This document shows positions 8,781 to 18,380 of a stretch of DNA of 64,000 nt, one piece after another. Source of the DNA: Ornithinimicrobium sufpigmenti (lineage in GTDB: Bacteria; Actinomycetota; Actinomycetes; Actinomycetales; Dermatophilaceae). The notes below the pieces were generated by a model, which saw only the letters and a program-made list of their open reading frames with translations, had not been told where the DNA came from and did not search any database. The stretch's first letter is position 1, and every line of letters starts with the position of its first letter. The stretch covers positions 1,488,001 through 1,552,000 of the forward strand of contig NZ_CP036403.1 in the NCBI RefSeq assembly GCF_004322775.1, in the 5' to 3' direction. Position numbers and translations under genes: made by a program.

Positions 8781-10037
8781 ATGCCGCGCCGCGACACCGC
8801 GCGCACGATGCTGGGGGCCAGCGGGCTGACCGTGCTCGGCTCCATCTCCCCGTTCCTGCTCGGCGCCCAGGCGGTGCTCATGCAGCGAGACCTGGGTTTC
8901 GGGCCGGCCCGGCTCGGGGTGGCGGTGAGCGTCTTCTTCGGAGTCGCGGCGCTGTCCACCATCCTCGGTGTCGGCGTGTTCACCCGGCTGGGCCGCCGCG
9001 TGGGGCTGGTCGTGGCCGGAGGGCTCGTCGCGGTGGGTGGCCTGCTGGTCGCCACGGTCGTCCAGGGCTGGTGGGCGCTCGTGCTCGCGATGGCCGTGCT
9101 GGGCATGGGCAACGCGGCCTGCCAGACCACCGCGAACGCTGCGGTCGCCACCGCGCTGCCGGTCCACCGGCGCGGGCTCGGCTTCGGGATCAAGCAGAGC
9201 GCGGTGCCGGTCGCGATCATGTTCGGCGGCCTGGCCGTGCCCACCACGACCGTGCTCCTCGGCTGGCGCAGCACGTTCATCATCATCGCCGTCGTCGGGC
9301 TGGCGGTGGCGCTGGTCGGGGCGACCCGGCCGGCGCGCCGGGTCGGCACCACGGTGCGTCCGGTCGGCGCGCTCCAGCCGGACCGCGCGCCGCGGGGTCC
9401 CCTGCTGCTCTGTGGCGCGGCGGTGGCCTTCGCCAGCGCGCCGGCGAACTTCCTGGGCTCCTACCTGGCCAGCTGGGCGCACGAGGTCGGTCTCACGGTC
9501 GAGGAGGCGGGTGTGCTCCTCGCCGTCGGCTCGGCCAGCTCGGTCCTGATGCGGATCGCCACCGGGCACCGGGCCGACCGTCGCCACGGGGCCAACCTGC
9601 CGGTCGTGGCGGGGATGATCCTGGGCGGGGCGGTCTGCCTGGCGCTCCTCGGCGCCGTGCCGCAGACGTGGGCCGTGATCGTCTTCGGCCTCCTCGCCTT
9701 CGCGGTGGGCTGGTCCTGGCCCGGCCTGATCCTCTACGCCGTCGCGCGGCTCGGCCGGGACGCGCCCACCCAGGCCTCCTCGGTCATCCAGGCCGGGGCC
9801 TTCCTCGGCGGTGCCACGGGGCCGGCGTCGCTCGGCCTGGTGGTCTCGCTGCTCGGCTTCTCGGTCGCCTGGTACGTCGCCTCGGCCAGCTTCGTCGTCT
9901 CCGCCCTGCTGATCATGGCGGCCCGGCGGGGCTTCCGGGCTGACCTCGAGACCCGGCCGCCGGCCCAGCCGTTCGGCTACGGCGGTGGCCGGGGGGAGCC
10001 GCGGTACACCACCCGACCGCCGGACGCGCCGATGTGA
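8781..10037 (+). CDS. MFS transporter
   Basis: A 418-residue polytopic membrane protein with about 12 hydrophobic helices in two halves and MFS-like cytoplasmic loops (FTRLGRRVGLV after helix 2, ATGHRADRRHGANL in the second half). The ATG is preceded by a strong ribosome site (GGGGAGGGG, 8771-8779). It follows the two aldehyde dehydrogenases in the same direction after a 70-base gap that contains a short GC hairpin (8743-8756), so it may be co-transcribed and import their substrate precursor; this is inferred from position. The substrate class cannot be read from the sequence. Confidence 0.85.
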   Translation: MPRRDTARTMLGASGLTVLGSISPFLLGAQAVLMQRDLGFGPARLGVAVSVFFGVAALSTILGVGVFTRLGRRVGLVVAGGLVAVGGLLVATVVQGWWALVLAMAVLGMGNAACQTTANAAVATALPVHRRGLGFGIKQSAVPVAIMFGGLAVPTTTVLLGWRSTFIIIAVVGLAVALVGATRPARRVGTTVRPVGALQPDRAPRGPLLLCGAAVAFASAPANFLGSYLASWAHEVGLTVEEAGVLLAVGSASSVLMRIATGHRADRRHGANLPVVAGMILGGAVCLALLGAVPQTWAVIVFGLLAFAVGWSWPGLILYAVARLGRDAPTQASSVIQAGAFLGGATGPASLGLVVSLLGFSVAWYVASASFVVSALLIMAARRGFRADLETRPPAQPFGYGGGRGEPRYTTRPPDAPM

Positions 10038-10059
10038 GCCCTGCCCCATACTGAGCAGC

Positions 10060-11340
10060 GTGCGAGCCCAGGGGTATGTGGGTGTGGTCGGTCCCGGTGC
10101 GGCCACGCCGGAGCAGGTCGAGCAGGCCGTCGAGGTGGGGCGGCTGCTGGCCGGGCACGGCCTGGTCGTCGTCACCGGCGGCCTGGGCGGGGTGATGGCG
10201 GGTGCCGCGGCGGGGTGCGCGCAGGCCGGGGGCCTGAGCCTGGGGCTGCTGCCGGGCACGGACCGCGCAGACGCCAACCCGCACCTCAGCCTGACGGTCC
10301 CGACCGGCCTGGGCGAGATGCGCAACGCCTTGCTGGTGCGCAGCTGCAACGCCATCATCGCGGTCGGGAGCAGCTGGGGCACGGTCAGCGAGATCGCGCT
10401 GGCGGCACGCACAGGGGTGCCCGTGGTGCTCGTGGACGGTCTGCGCCTCTTCGACGAGGTGCCGGGCGCGGGGGACGAGGTGCGCGAGCCGGTCCACGCC
10501 ACCACGCCCGCCGAGGCGGTGGCGGAGGTGGTGCGCCTGCTGGGCAGCGGGGCCGAGGATGCACGGTCGCTCGACGGCCGGGACGCCGTCGTCCTGGGGG
10601 CGGACCGGCAGGCGGGGACCTGGGTGGGGGTCGTGCTGCCGGTCACCGGCGTCGGCCAGGCGCGCCTGGTCAGCGCGGCGGACCTCGGGACCCTGGTGGA
10701 GCGGGCCAGGTCCCAGGCGTCCGTGGCTCTGGTGGCGGTGGACATCCCGATAGGGCTGCCGGACACCGGGGTCCGCCAGGCCGACGTGCTCGTGCGTCAG
10801 CGGTTGGGGCACCGGGGCAGCTCGGTCTTCCCCACGCCGGTCCGCGAGGCGCTCGCGGCCGACACCTATGCGCAGGCCCGGGAGGTGAGCGTGGCCCGGA
10901 CCGGTGGGCGCAGCCTGTCGGCGCAGAGCTACGCCCTGCGGGCGGCGATCCTCGACGTGGACGCCTACGTCAGGGGGACGGAGGTCGGCGAGGGGGACCA
11001 GGGGGGAGCGCAGGAGGGGGCGGGCCTGGGAGCGCACGGCCGTGCCCGACCCCCGGTTGTCGAGGCGCACCCCGAGCTGAGCTTCGCGGTGATGGCCGGT
11101 GCGCCGCTGCATACCCGCAAGAAGACGCCCGAGGGCATCAGCGAGCGCATCGGCCTGCTCACCGCGCAGGGCATCCGGCTGCCGGCCGACCTGCCGGCGG
11201 GACGCCGAGGCGTCGACGATGTCCTGGACGCCGCCGCGGCAGCCTGGACGGCGGTCCGTGTGGTCGCCGGGCGGGCCGAGCGGATCCCGGGCCGGCCGGA
11301 GCGCTTCAGCGACGGGCTGGACGCCGCGATGTGGGTCTGA
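10060..11340 (+). CDS. SLOG (TIGR00725-like) domain fused to DUF429
   Basis: A 426-residue two-domain protein. Residues 1-165 form a Rossmann-like SLOG domain of the TIGR00725/LOG type, with VTGGLGGVM (38-46) and GTVSEIALAAR (107-117) lining a nucleotide site. Residues about 178-426 match DUF429, a predicted RNase H-fold nuclease family: VVLGADRQAG, AVDIPIGLP, SSVFPTPVREAL, VEAHPELSFAVM and KKTPEGISER are its recognisable blocks, and acidic residues stand at the expected strand ends. A charged low-complexity insert (about 310-330) interrupts the second domain. GTG 10060 is the first in-frame start before the domain. No direct function is known; SLOG domains bind nucleotide-type signals. Confidence 0.75.
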   Translation: MRAQGYVGVVGPGAATPEQVEQAVEVGRLLAGHGLVVVTGGLGGVMAGAAAGCAQAGGLSLGLLPGTDRADANPHLSLTVPTGLGEMRNALLVRSCNAIIAVGSSWGTVSEIALAARTGVPVVLVDGLRLFDEVPGAGDEVREPVHATTPAEAVAEVVRLLGSGAEDARSLDGRDAVVLGADRQAGTWVGVVLPVTGVGQARLVSAADLGTLVERARSQASVALVAVDIPIGLPDTGVRQADVLVRQRLGHRGSSVFPTPVREALAADTYAQAREVSVARTGGRSLSAQSYALRAAILDVDAYVRGTEVGEGDQGGAQEGAGLGAHGRARPPVVEAHPELSFAVMAGAPLHTRKKTPEGISERIGLLTAQGIRLPADLPAGRRGVDDVLDAAAAAWTAVRVVAGRAERIPGRPERFSDGLDAAMWV

Positions 11341-11376
11341 CGGCGGTCCTCCGTCCAGCGTGCGACGATGTGGCGC

Positions 11377-12537
11377 ATGCGAGCAGTGGTGTGGGACGGA
11401 CCGGGTCAAGCGCTCAGCGTCGAGGAGATCCCGACGCCGCAACCGCAGGCAGGTGAGGTCCTGGTCCGGGTGGCAGCGTCCGGTGTCTGCCACACCGACC
11501 TGCACGTGATCAAGGGCGAGGTGGCGTTCCCCGCCCCGGGCGTCCTGGGCCACGAGATCTCCGGTCACGTCGAGGCTCTCGGGGAAGGGGTCGAGGGCTT
11601 CGAGGTGGGCGATCGCGTCGTGGGGGCGTTCATCATGCCCTGCGGGCGCTGCGACCAGTGCCGGGCCGGCCGGGACGACATGTGCGCAACCTTCTTCGCC
11701 GAGAACCGGCTCAAGGGCAACCTCTTCGACGGCACCTCCCGGCTGACCCGGCAGGACGGGTCGCGACTGTCGATGTACTCGATGGCAGGGCTCGCCGAGC
11801 TCGCGGTCGTCCCGGTCACGGCGCTGGCCCACCTTCCGGAGGAGCTGCCCCTGGAGGAGTCGGCGGTGCTCGGTTGTGCGGCCTTCACGGCGTACGGCGC
11901 CCTCGCCCGCGCGCACGAGGACATCCGGGGGAGGTCCGTCGCGGTCGTCGCCGTCGGCGGGGTGGGGTCGGCCATTGTTCAGCTGGCCCGCCACCTGGGT
12001 GCCGGGCCGATCATCGCCGTGGACGTCGACGACGACAAGCTCGCGGCGGTGCAGGCCCTGGGTGCCGACGTGGTGATCAACTCGCGCACGACCGACGCCC
12101 AGGAGGCGGCCCTGGCCGCGACCGGGGGGATGGGTGTCGACCTGGTCCTGGAGGTTCTCGGGCGGCCGGAGACGGTCGAGCTGGGTTTCTCCCTGCTGCG
12201 GGAAGGGGGGCAGCTCGTCGTCGTCGGCATCGCCGCGGGCGCCGCCACCGCCGCCATCCCGATCACCCCCATGGTGCGCCGCGGTATGTCGATCACCGGC
12301 AGCTTCGGCGCCCGCACCCGGCGCGACCTGCCGGAGGTGGTGCGGCTTGCTGCCGAGGGCGCCTTCGACGTGCGGCGGACGGTGACGCGCAGGTTCTCGC
12401 TCGAGGAGGCACCACGCGCCTACGACCTGCTCGACGCCGGGCAGATCCAGGGCCGAGCCGTGGTGGTCATGGACAGGTCGGACGGGGATCGTCCCAGCCG
12501 GTGGGAGCGGGGTGGCGTGGAGGCGGTCATCCCGTGA
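11377..12537 (+). CDS. Zinc-dependent alcohol dehydrogenase (MDR family)
   Basis: A 386-residue medium-chain dehydrogenase. Catalytic zinc ligands are visible in SGVCHTDLH and GHEISG, the structural zinc loop in [15 protein letters not shown], and the NAD(P) site in [13 protein letters not shown]. The domain order is the usual GroES-like part followed by Rossmann part. ATG 11377 (MRAVVWDG) matches where the family normally begins; an in-frame ATG at 11368 would add three residues. The C-terminus is extended by about 20 charged residues past the usual end. It may reduce or oxidise the alcohols that match the upstream aldehyde dehydrogenases, which is inference. Confidence 0.88.
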   Translation: MRAVVWDGPGQALSVEEIPTPQPQAGEVLVRVAASGVCHTDLHVIKGEVAFPAPGVLGHEISGHVEALGEGVEGFEVGDRVVGAFIMPCGRCDQCRAGRDDMCATFFAENRLKGNLFDGTSRLTRQDGSRLSMYSMAGLAELAVVPVTALAHLPEELPLEESAVLGCAAFTAYGALARAHEDIRGRSVAVVAVGGVGSAIVQLARHLGAGPIIAVDVDDDKLAAVQALGADVVINSRTTDAQEAALAATGGMGVDLVLEVLGRPETVELGFSLLREGGQLVVVGIAAGAATAAIPITPMVRRGMSITGSFGARTRRDLPEVVRLAAEGAFDVRRTVTRRFSLEEAPRAYDLLDAGQIQGRAVVVMDRSDGDRPSRWERGGVEAVIP

Positions 12538-12562
12538 GCCGATGAGCACGGCTGGAAGGCCG

Positions 12563-12578
12563 GAGGGGAGGTCCCCTC
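12563..12578. repeat. Inverted repeat after the alcohol dehydrogenase gene
   Basis: GAGGGGA and TCCCCTC form a perfect 7-bp inverted repeat separated by two bases, 26 bases after the dehydrogenase stop. It could be part of a rho-independent-like terminator, though there is no T-run, or just chance in GC-rich DNA. Confidence 0.3.
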
Positions 12579-12654
12579 GAGCCCGCGCGCAGCGACGGCC
12601 GGAGTCATCTGTGCAGGTCAGCGGGTTTGTCGGTGGCGCGTGGTGGGGTGAGGT

Positions 12655-14194
12655 ATGGCGTTGCAGGGAGGGTGCGGACCGCGGCCCCGTGCACAGCACG
12701 TGGGGCCTGCGACCGTGCGGCGTGGGGCCGTGGACGAGGTAGGCCGCCCCGTCGGAGTCGACCCTGTCGCGTGGGATGCGGAGCTGGAGGAGATGCTCGG
12801 CGCCGTCGCTGAGGAAGCGATGGTGATGCCGACCCGGCCGGTGACCGACGAGGACCTGGCCTACTGGGCGATGGTCGCCGACGTCGAGCTGCACGGCACC
12901 GGCACGCCCGACGACGCATCCGGCCTGCTTGACACCGACACTGCAGGCGGGACCGACACTGCAGGCGGGGTGGACCCGCCCGGTGAGGTGTTGGCGCAGG
13001 GGCTGGCGACGGCGGCGCGTGGCCTGGCCCAGGCAGGGTTGACCGAGCACGAGTCGGTGCGGGTGCTGGATGCCGGGGTCGTGACCGGGATCGAGGCGCT
13101 GGGCGGGCTGCGGGGCCAGGCGGATGCGCGGCTGGTGCTGCTGGCCCTGTAGGCGCACGAGCGCGGCCTGCACACCGAGCAGGGCCTGTCGCTGGTGGAC
13201 TGGCTGCGGGTCCGCTGCCCTTGGCTGCCGCCGCAGGACTCCACGTCCGTGCATCAGATCATCAAGTGCATCTCGCTGCCTTCCGGCGGCCCGCTCAAGC
13301 ACGTGGCGCTCACCGGCGGCGCGCCCTTGCACCGGTGCGCCCTGGTCGCGCGCACCCTGTCGCGGATCGCCAGGTGCGTGGACGTCGACCACCACGAGGG
13401 CTACGTCCAGATCATGGCCGACGCCGCGAGCAACCCTGACCTGACCGATGCGCACCTGGCGCGGGCGTGCGCGGAGCTGATCCGCGCTCTGCTGGACAAC
13501 CCGCCCGAGACGGAGAAGACCGCGGAAGAGCTGCGCTCGGTCACCCGCCGCGTGCTCGGGGAAGGGCTGACGCGGTTCACCATCGACGCTCCCGACGCTG
13601 CGGCCGCGGTCCTGGACGGCATCATCACCTCACGACTGGCGGCACCGGCCCCCACGACCGACGAGACCGGTGCGGACGTCCCTGACCCGCGCACCGGTGC
13701 CCAGCGCCGGTTCGATGCGCTGCTGACGGTCATCAACCGTGGCCTGTCGAACCCCGGAGCTCCGCCCTCGACCGCCCGGGCTGCGGTGCTGCTGGTCATC
13801 CCTTTCGATCCCGACAAGGGCAAGCCCTCCGGTGTCGCGCACCCCCGGCGGAGTGCTCGTCGGTGAGGCGAATGCGGGCCGGTTGGCGTGCAGTGCGGAG
13901 ATGACGCCCGTGTGGGTAGGGCCGGGCAACGAACCCCTCGCCCTGGGTGACACGGCCCGGTTCGCCACGCCGGGCCAGTTCAAGGCCCTGGTCGTGAGGG
14001 ACGAGCACTGCACCTTCCCCGGCTGCACCCGGCTGCCGCAGTGGTGCGACACCCACCACCTGCAGTGGTGGTCCCGCGGCGGGCGCACCGACGTCGACAA
14101 GATGGCCCTGCTGTGCGAGCAGCACCACACCCACGTCCACCTGCACGACATCGCTGGCGAAGTCGTCGGCGGCCACGTCCGCTGGCACCTGTGA
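12655..14194 (+). pseudogene. Broken DUF222/HNH endonuclease-type gene
   Basis: A DUF222 plus HNH gene disabled by two lesions. The N-terminal part reads in frame to an in-frame TAG at 13150-13152, right before the conserved AHERGLHTEQG block. The same frame then continues to about 13836, where the reading shifts: the protein leaves at SGVA and resumes one frame over at RTPGGVLVGEAN. Loss of one cg from a (cg)n run at 13836-13840 explains the shift. The C-terminal HNH core is intact (HCTFPGCTR, CDTHHLQWWSRGG, LLCEQHH). The summed length of about 513 codons matches the family. A 19-base direct repeat lies near 12950. Members are common, multi-copy and of unclear role in actinobacteria. Confidence 0.8.
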
Positions 14195-14346
14195 CCACCC
14201 CGCTCCGCAGCCCGGCCCACCGGCCGGGCCCACAGGCCTGCCAGCGCGGGGGGTCTGCGATCCGGCGAGGCGCCAGCGTTCCGGGTGGGCGGCCGCTGGC
14301 ATACGCTCGGCACAACGACGGACACGCGACACGGGAGGACGCACCG

Positions 14347-15876
14347 ATGGTGGACACGGCGAACGACACGGCGAACGACACGGCGAACGACACGGCGAAC
14401 GACACGGCGAACGACACGGTGGTGCAGGACCCCAGGGACTGGGGGATGCTCATCGGCGGAGAGTGGGTGGAGGCCGTCGCGGGGGAGCGGATCGACGTGA
14501 TCACCCCGATCGACCGCAACCAGGTCATCGCCACCGTGCCGCGGGCCCGCGCGGCCGACGCTGACCGGGCGGTCGACGCCGCACGTCGGGCCTTCCCCGC
14601 GTGGTCCGAGCTGTCGTTCCCCGAGCGGGCGCGGACGTTGCTGACAGCTGCCGACCTCATCGAGGAGGCGGCCGAGGAGCTGGCCCAGCTCACCGCGATC
14701 GACACCGGCAACGCGATCCGCACCCAGGCCCGGCCCGAGTCGACCATGCTGGTCGACGCGTTCCGCTACTTCGCCGGGCTGGCCGGTGAGGTCAAGGGCG
14801 TGACCCTGCCGACCGCGACGGACCAGCTGCAGTACACGCGCCGGCAGCCGCTGGGGGTGGTCGCGGCGATCCTGCCGTGGAACTCCCCGCTGATGATCGT
14901 CGCCTTCAAGCTGCCGGCCCTCCTGGTCGCCGGAAACACCGCGGTCGTCAAGGCGGCCGAGGACGCGCCGCTGTCGGTGCTGCGGATGGCCGAGATCATC
15001 TCGGACGTGCTGCCTGCGGGCGTGCTCAACGTGGTGACGGGGTACGGCGCGGAGATCGGTGAGGCACTCGTCGCGCACGCGGGCGTCGACAAGGTCTCGT
15101 TCACCGGGTCTACCGCGATCGGCGCCGGGGTGGGGGCCAAGGCCGGAGGCCGCCTCGCGCACTATTCCCTGGAGCTGGGCGGCAAGTCCCCGTGCATCGT
15201 CTACCCCGACTCCTGCACCGACGAGGTCGTCGAGCAGGTCCTGCTGGCGACACGGTTCGCCCGGCAGTCGCAGTCGTGCACGACCGGCTCCCGTCTCTTC
15301 CTGCACGAGTCGATCCACGACGAGTTCCTGGACAAGCTCGTCCAGCGCGTGGCACAGCTGCGGGTGGGTGACCCCCGGGACGAGCAGTCCGACATCGGCT
15401 GCATCATCAACGCCAAGCAGTGGCAGCGGGTGCAGGGCTACATCGAGGACGGGCTGGCTCAGCAGGGTGCGGAGGTGGCCTATGACGGCCGGGACTCCCT
15501 GACCGAGGGGGAGCCGGGGTTCTACCACGCCCCCATGATCCTGACCGGGGTCGACAACGGCTGGCGCATCGCGCGCGAGGAGATCTTCGGGCCCGTCCTG
15601 TCCGTCATCCGCTGGAGCGATGAGGACGAGGTCGTGCGGATGGCCAACGACTCCCACTACGGTCTGGCCGCCTTCGTCTTCTGCCAGGACCTCGGTGCCG
15701 CACTGCGCACCGCACACCGCATCGACTCCGGCTGGGTGCAGGTCAACCAGGGCGGTGGCCAGCAGGTCGGCCAGTCCTACGGCGGGATGAAGCAGTCCGG
15801 GGTGGGCCGTGAGTTCTCCCTGGAGGGCATGCTCGAGGGCTTCACCCAGGTCAAGCAGATCAACGTCCGGCTCTGA
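14347..15876 (+). CDS. Aldehyde dehydrogenase with N-terminal DTAN repeats
   Basis: A 509-residue NAD(P)-dependent aldehyde dehydrogenase. After the repeat-coded N-terminus, the canonical fold begins at MLIGGEW; further landmarks are LPWNSPLM, FTGSTAIGAGVG, LELGGKSPC (general-base Glu), QSQSCTTGSR (catalytic Cys) and SYGGMKQSGVGRE. ATG 14347 has GGGAGGA 8-14 bases upstream. Residues 3-22 are five copies of Asp-Thr-Ala-Asn, absent from family members I know and likely a dispensable leader. It stands alone between the broken HNH gene and a convergent amidohydrolase. A 13-base direct repeat spans the stop (15864-15889). Substrate unknown. Confidence 0.88.
   Translation: MVDTANDTANDTANDTANDTANDTVVQDPRDWGMLIGGEWVEAVAGERIDVITPIDRNQVIATVPRARAADADRAVDAARRAFPAWSELSFPERARTLLTAADLIEEAAEELAQLTAIDTGNAIRTQARPESTMLVDAFRYFAGLAGEVKGVTLPTATDQLQYTRRQPLGVVAAILPWNSPLMIVAFKLPALLVAGNTAVVKAAEDAPLSVLRMAEIISDVLPAGVLNVVTGYGAEIGEALVAHAGVDKVSFTGSTAIGAGVGAKAGGRLAHYSLELGGKSPCIVYPDSCTDEVVEQVLLATRFARQSQSCTTGSRLFLHESIHDEFLDKLVQRVAQLRVGDPRDEQSDIGCIINAKQWQRVQGYIEDGLAQQGAEVAYDGRDSLTEGEPGFYHAPMILTGVDNGWRIAREEIFGPVLSVIRWSDEDEVVRMANDSHYGLAAFVFCQDLGAALRTAHRIDSGWVQVNQGGGQQVGQSYGGMKQSGVGREFSLEGMLEGFTQVKQINVRL
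14353..14412 (+). repeat. 12-bp coding tandem repeat (five copies)
   Basis: Five exact copies of gacacggcgaac follow the first two codons of the aldehyde dehydrogenase gene and encode Asp-Thr-Ala-Asn each time; a sixth unit begins and decays after gacacgg. The period is a multiple of three, so changes in copy number would keep the frame. Confidence 0.95.
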
Positions 15877-15894
15877 CGTCCGGCTCTGACCGGT

Positions 15895-17304
15895 TCAGGC
15901 CGCCGGCCCCTCGGTGGGATGACCGAGCCGAAAGGTCCGCACGGCCCGCCGCATGGCGGTGATGTCCTGCGTGGGGTCACCCTCGACGAGGACGAGATCG
16001 GCGAGCAGTCCGGGCTGGATCCGGGTCCGGTCGGCCAGCCCCCAGACCCGACCGGGCACCGCGGTGGCCGCCCGCAGTGCCTCGACGGGCGCCATACCGC
16101 CCGCGACCAGCAGCTCCATCTCCACGACCAGCCCCAGCCCGCCCACGGTGCCGGGCCCGGGGTGGTCCGTCCCGAGCACGACGGGCACACCGTGGGCCTG
16201 GGCAGCGAGCAGAGCGGCCCGTCGCCGACGCCCGGCGGACTCGTCCTGGTCGGCGATCTCGGAGCTGGCCAGCCGTGCCCGGGCGGTGGCGCTGAGCACC
16301 TCGACCACCGGGTCCTCGAGGACCGGCTTGTCGGACGCGCGGAAGTGCCGGCCCAGCGTGCTCACCATGAAGACGTTCTGCTGGACCATGGTGTCGAGCA
16401 GCGCCTCGGGCAGGGCGTCGACCGCGGGCGGGTGGGCCAGGCCGTCCACCCCCGCGGCCACGGCCACGCCGGTGTCCGCCAGCGTCCCGACGTGCGCCAC
16501 GGTCAGGAGACCACGGCGACGGGCCGACTCCACCAGCGCATTGACCGTCTCGGGCTCCAGGGTCCGGGGCGCGGAGCGGCTGTCGATGACGATCGTGAGG
16601 AACTCAGAGCCCTCCTCCCACCGGCTCTGCACCCAGGCGTCCACCTCGTCCACCCCCTCCAGCCGGGGGAGGGCCAGCTGCCCGGGGCGGTCGATCACGG
16701 GGTGCCCACCGGGCACCGTGGCGAGGTGTCCCGCGGTGATGATGTCGGACCGGTCCGGCAGTCCGGTGCGGGCCAGCTCGGCAGCGCGCTCGGGGTCAGG
16801 GGGGCTGTACACGTCGAGCTCCGTGGTCACCCCGAAGACCAGGGCGGGCTGCTCCAGATGCGCGGCCCCCTCCCGTGGCTGGTGGGCGTGGACGTGGGAG
16901 TCGACGAGGCCGGGCAGGAGCGTGAGCCCGGTGGCGTCCAGCACCGGGATGCCGGGGGAGGGACTGAGGACCCCCGTGCCGCGGATCCGTCCACCCTCCA
17001 GGTAGACGTCCGTGGGCCCGACCAGGTCCATGCCGTCGAACACCTGGGCTCCCTGGATGAGCAGCCGCTGCGGCGTCAGGAACTCCTCAGGAAGGCTGAC
17101 CTGCGGGCGCAGGGAGCGTCGTCCCGCCCCCGGCGGGAGCCGGGGAGCCCCTGCGGTGCCCGACGGTGGGAGGGCGTCGGTCAGGCTCGCGGGTCGGGAT
17201 CGTGCGGAGCACCCCGCCAGGACCGCACTGAAGAGCGCGGCGGCGAACGTCCTGCGCGAGACGTCCGGCGTCGCGCCGGTGCGGCGCCGCGACCTGTCAA
17301 CCAT
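15895..17304 (-). CDS. Amidohydrolase family protein, predicted Tat lipoprotein
   Basis: A 469-residue metal-dependent hydrolase. The N-terminus has a twin-arginine motif (SRRTF), a hydrophobic stretch and a lipobox (LAGC at about residue 32), so it is predicted to be exported by Tat and lipid-anchored outside the membrane. The catalytic domain shows VDSHVHAHQ (HxH metal ligands), TVAHVGTL (further His) and LGTDHPGPG (catalytic Asp). The closing beta-sandwich contains [14 protein letters not shown]. Such proteins resemble imidazolonepropionase/prolidase-like hydrolases; the substrate cannot be assigned. It converges on the aldehyde dehydrogenase with an 18-base gap. Confidence 0.85.
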   Translation of the reverse strand: MVDRSRRRTGATPDVSRRTFAAALFSAVLAGCSARSRPASLTDALPPSGTAGAPRLPPGAGRRSLRPQVSLPEEFLTPQRLLIQGAQVFDGMDLVGPTDVYLEGGRIRGTGVLSPSPGIPVLDATGLTLLPGLVDSHVHAHQPREGAAHLEQPALVFGVTTELDVYSPPDPERAAELARTGLPDRSDIITAGHLATVPGGHPVIDRPGQLALPRLEGVDEVDAWVQSRWEEGSEFLTIVIDSRSAPRTLEPETVNALVESARRRGLLTVAHVGTLADTGVAVAAGVDGLAHPPAVDALPEALLDTMVQQNVFMVSTLGRHFRASDKPVLEDPVVEVLSATARARLASSEIADQDESAGRRRRAALLAAQAHGVPVVLGTDHPGPGTVGGLGLVVEMELLVAGGMAPVEALRAATAVPGRVWGLADRTRIQPGLLADLVLVEGDPTQDITAMRRAVRTFRLGHPTEGPAA

Positions 17305-17336
17305 GACAGGTCAAAGGCTACCGGCAGGCGCCGGGT

Positions 17337-18281
17337 TCAGAACCCCTCGGACGCCTCGTCGAGCTCGGTCAGGTCCTGCGCGGTCAGCGTCAGCGTGGTG
17401 CCCGTCAGCAGCGGGTCGAGCTGTTCCGGGCGCGAGGCCGAGGCGATGGGGGCGGTCATCCCGTGGGCCAGCAGCCAGGCGATGACCACCGCCGCGGGCT
17501 CGACGTCGTACCGCTGCCCCACCTGCACGAGGGCGTCCACGACCTGCAGGCCGCCGGCCTCGGCATACCTCCGGGCGGCGGAGCCGCGGGCCGCGCCCTC
17601 GAAGTCCTCCGGGGAGCGGTACTTGCCGGTGAGGAAGCCCGACGCCAGCGCGGGGTAGGAGAAGACGGCCAGGCCCAGCTCGGCCACGACCGGGGCGAGC
17701 TCCTGCTCGTAGGCGGAGCGGGACACCAGCGTGTAGCGCGGCTGAAAGGCGGCCGGGGGCGTCAGCCCGAGCCGGTGCGCTGCGGCGACCCACCCCCGCA
17801 GCCGGTCGGCGCTGTAGTTGGACAGCCCGACCGCGCGGATGTGCCCGGCCTCGACCAGCGCGTGGAAGGTCTCCACCTGGTCCTCGAGCGGCACAGTCTC
17901 GTCGTCGGCGTGCGCGTAGCACAGGTCGATCACCTCGACGCCGAGCCGCTCGCGGGACTCCTCGACGGCCGTGTGGACGGTCTGGCGGGCGAGCCCCAGA
18001 CGGTCCGGCTTCCGGGAGACCTTCGTCGCGATCTGCACCCGGTCGCGCAGGCCGCGCTCGGCCAGCCACGCCCCGATGATGCGCTCGGACTCCCCGCCGG
18101 TGTGCCCGTCCACCCACGCGGAGTAGCCGTCGGCGGTGTCGATGAAGCTGCCCCCACCTGCCACGAAGCGGTCGAGCACGGCGAAGGACGCGTCCTGGTC
18201 AGCGGTCCACCCGAACGGGTTGCCGCCCAGGTTGAGCGGCACGAACGGGCGGTCGGTCTGCAGGAACTCGGGCAGGTGCAT
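17337..18281 (-). CDS. Aldo/keto reductase
   Basis: A 314-residue NADPH-dependent TIM-barrel reductase. Visible signatures: SFIDTADGYSAW (Asp and Tyr of the active site), ATKVSRK (catalytic Lys), DLCYAHADD where His is usual, GLSNYSADRL, and SASRPEQLD at the cofactor site. ATG 18281 gives MHLPEFLQTDR, the usual start just before the first strand. It sits in the same direction as the amidohydrolase downstream (32-base gap), and divergently from the GH15 gene with about 100 bases between them that must hold both promoters. Physiological substrate unknown. Confidence 0.88.
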   Translation of the reverse strand: MHLPEFLQTDRPFVPLNLGGNPFGWTADQDASFAVLDRFVAGGGSFIDTADGYSAWVDGHTGGESERIIGAWLAERGLRDRVQIATKVSRKPDRLGLARQTVHTAVEESRERLGVEVIDLCYAHADDETVPLEDQVETFHALVEAGHIRAVGLSNYSADRLRGWVAAAHRLGLTPPAAFQPRYTLVSRSAYEQELAPVVAELGLAVFSYPALASGFLTGKYRSPEDFEGAARGSAARRYAEAGGLQVVDALVQVGQRYDVEPAAVVIAWLLAHGMTAPIASASRPEQLDPLLTGTTLTLTAQDLTELDEASEGF

Positions 18282-18380
18282 GCAGCGGACGCTACCCGGC
18301 GTGCCCGACGACCTCCGTTGCGGGGCAGACCGGGCGGGGCAGACCGGACGCGGCGGACGGCGGCTGACACGATGGAGAGC

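Noticed and set aside
9913..13455. Open frame of 1180 codons antisense to the SLOG-DUF429 and alcohol dehydrogenase genes
   Set aside because: It spans several well-supported plus-strand genes and gaps, and its composition is that of a mirrored coding frame; no motif is seen.
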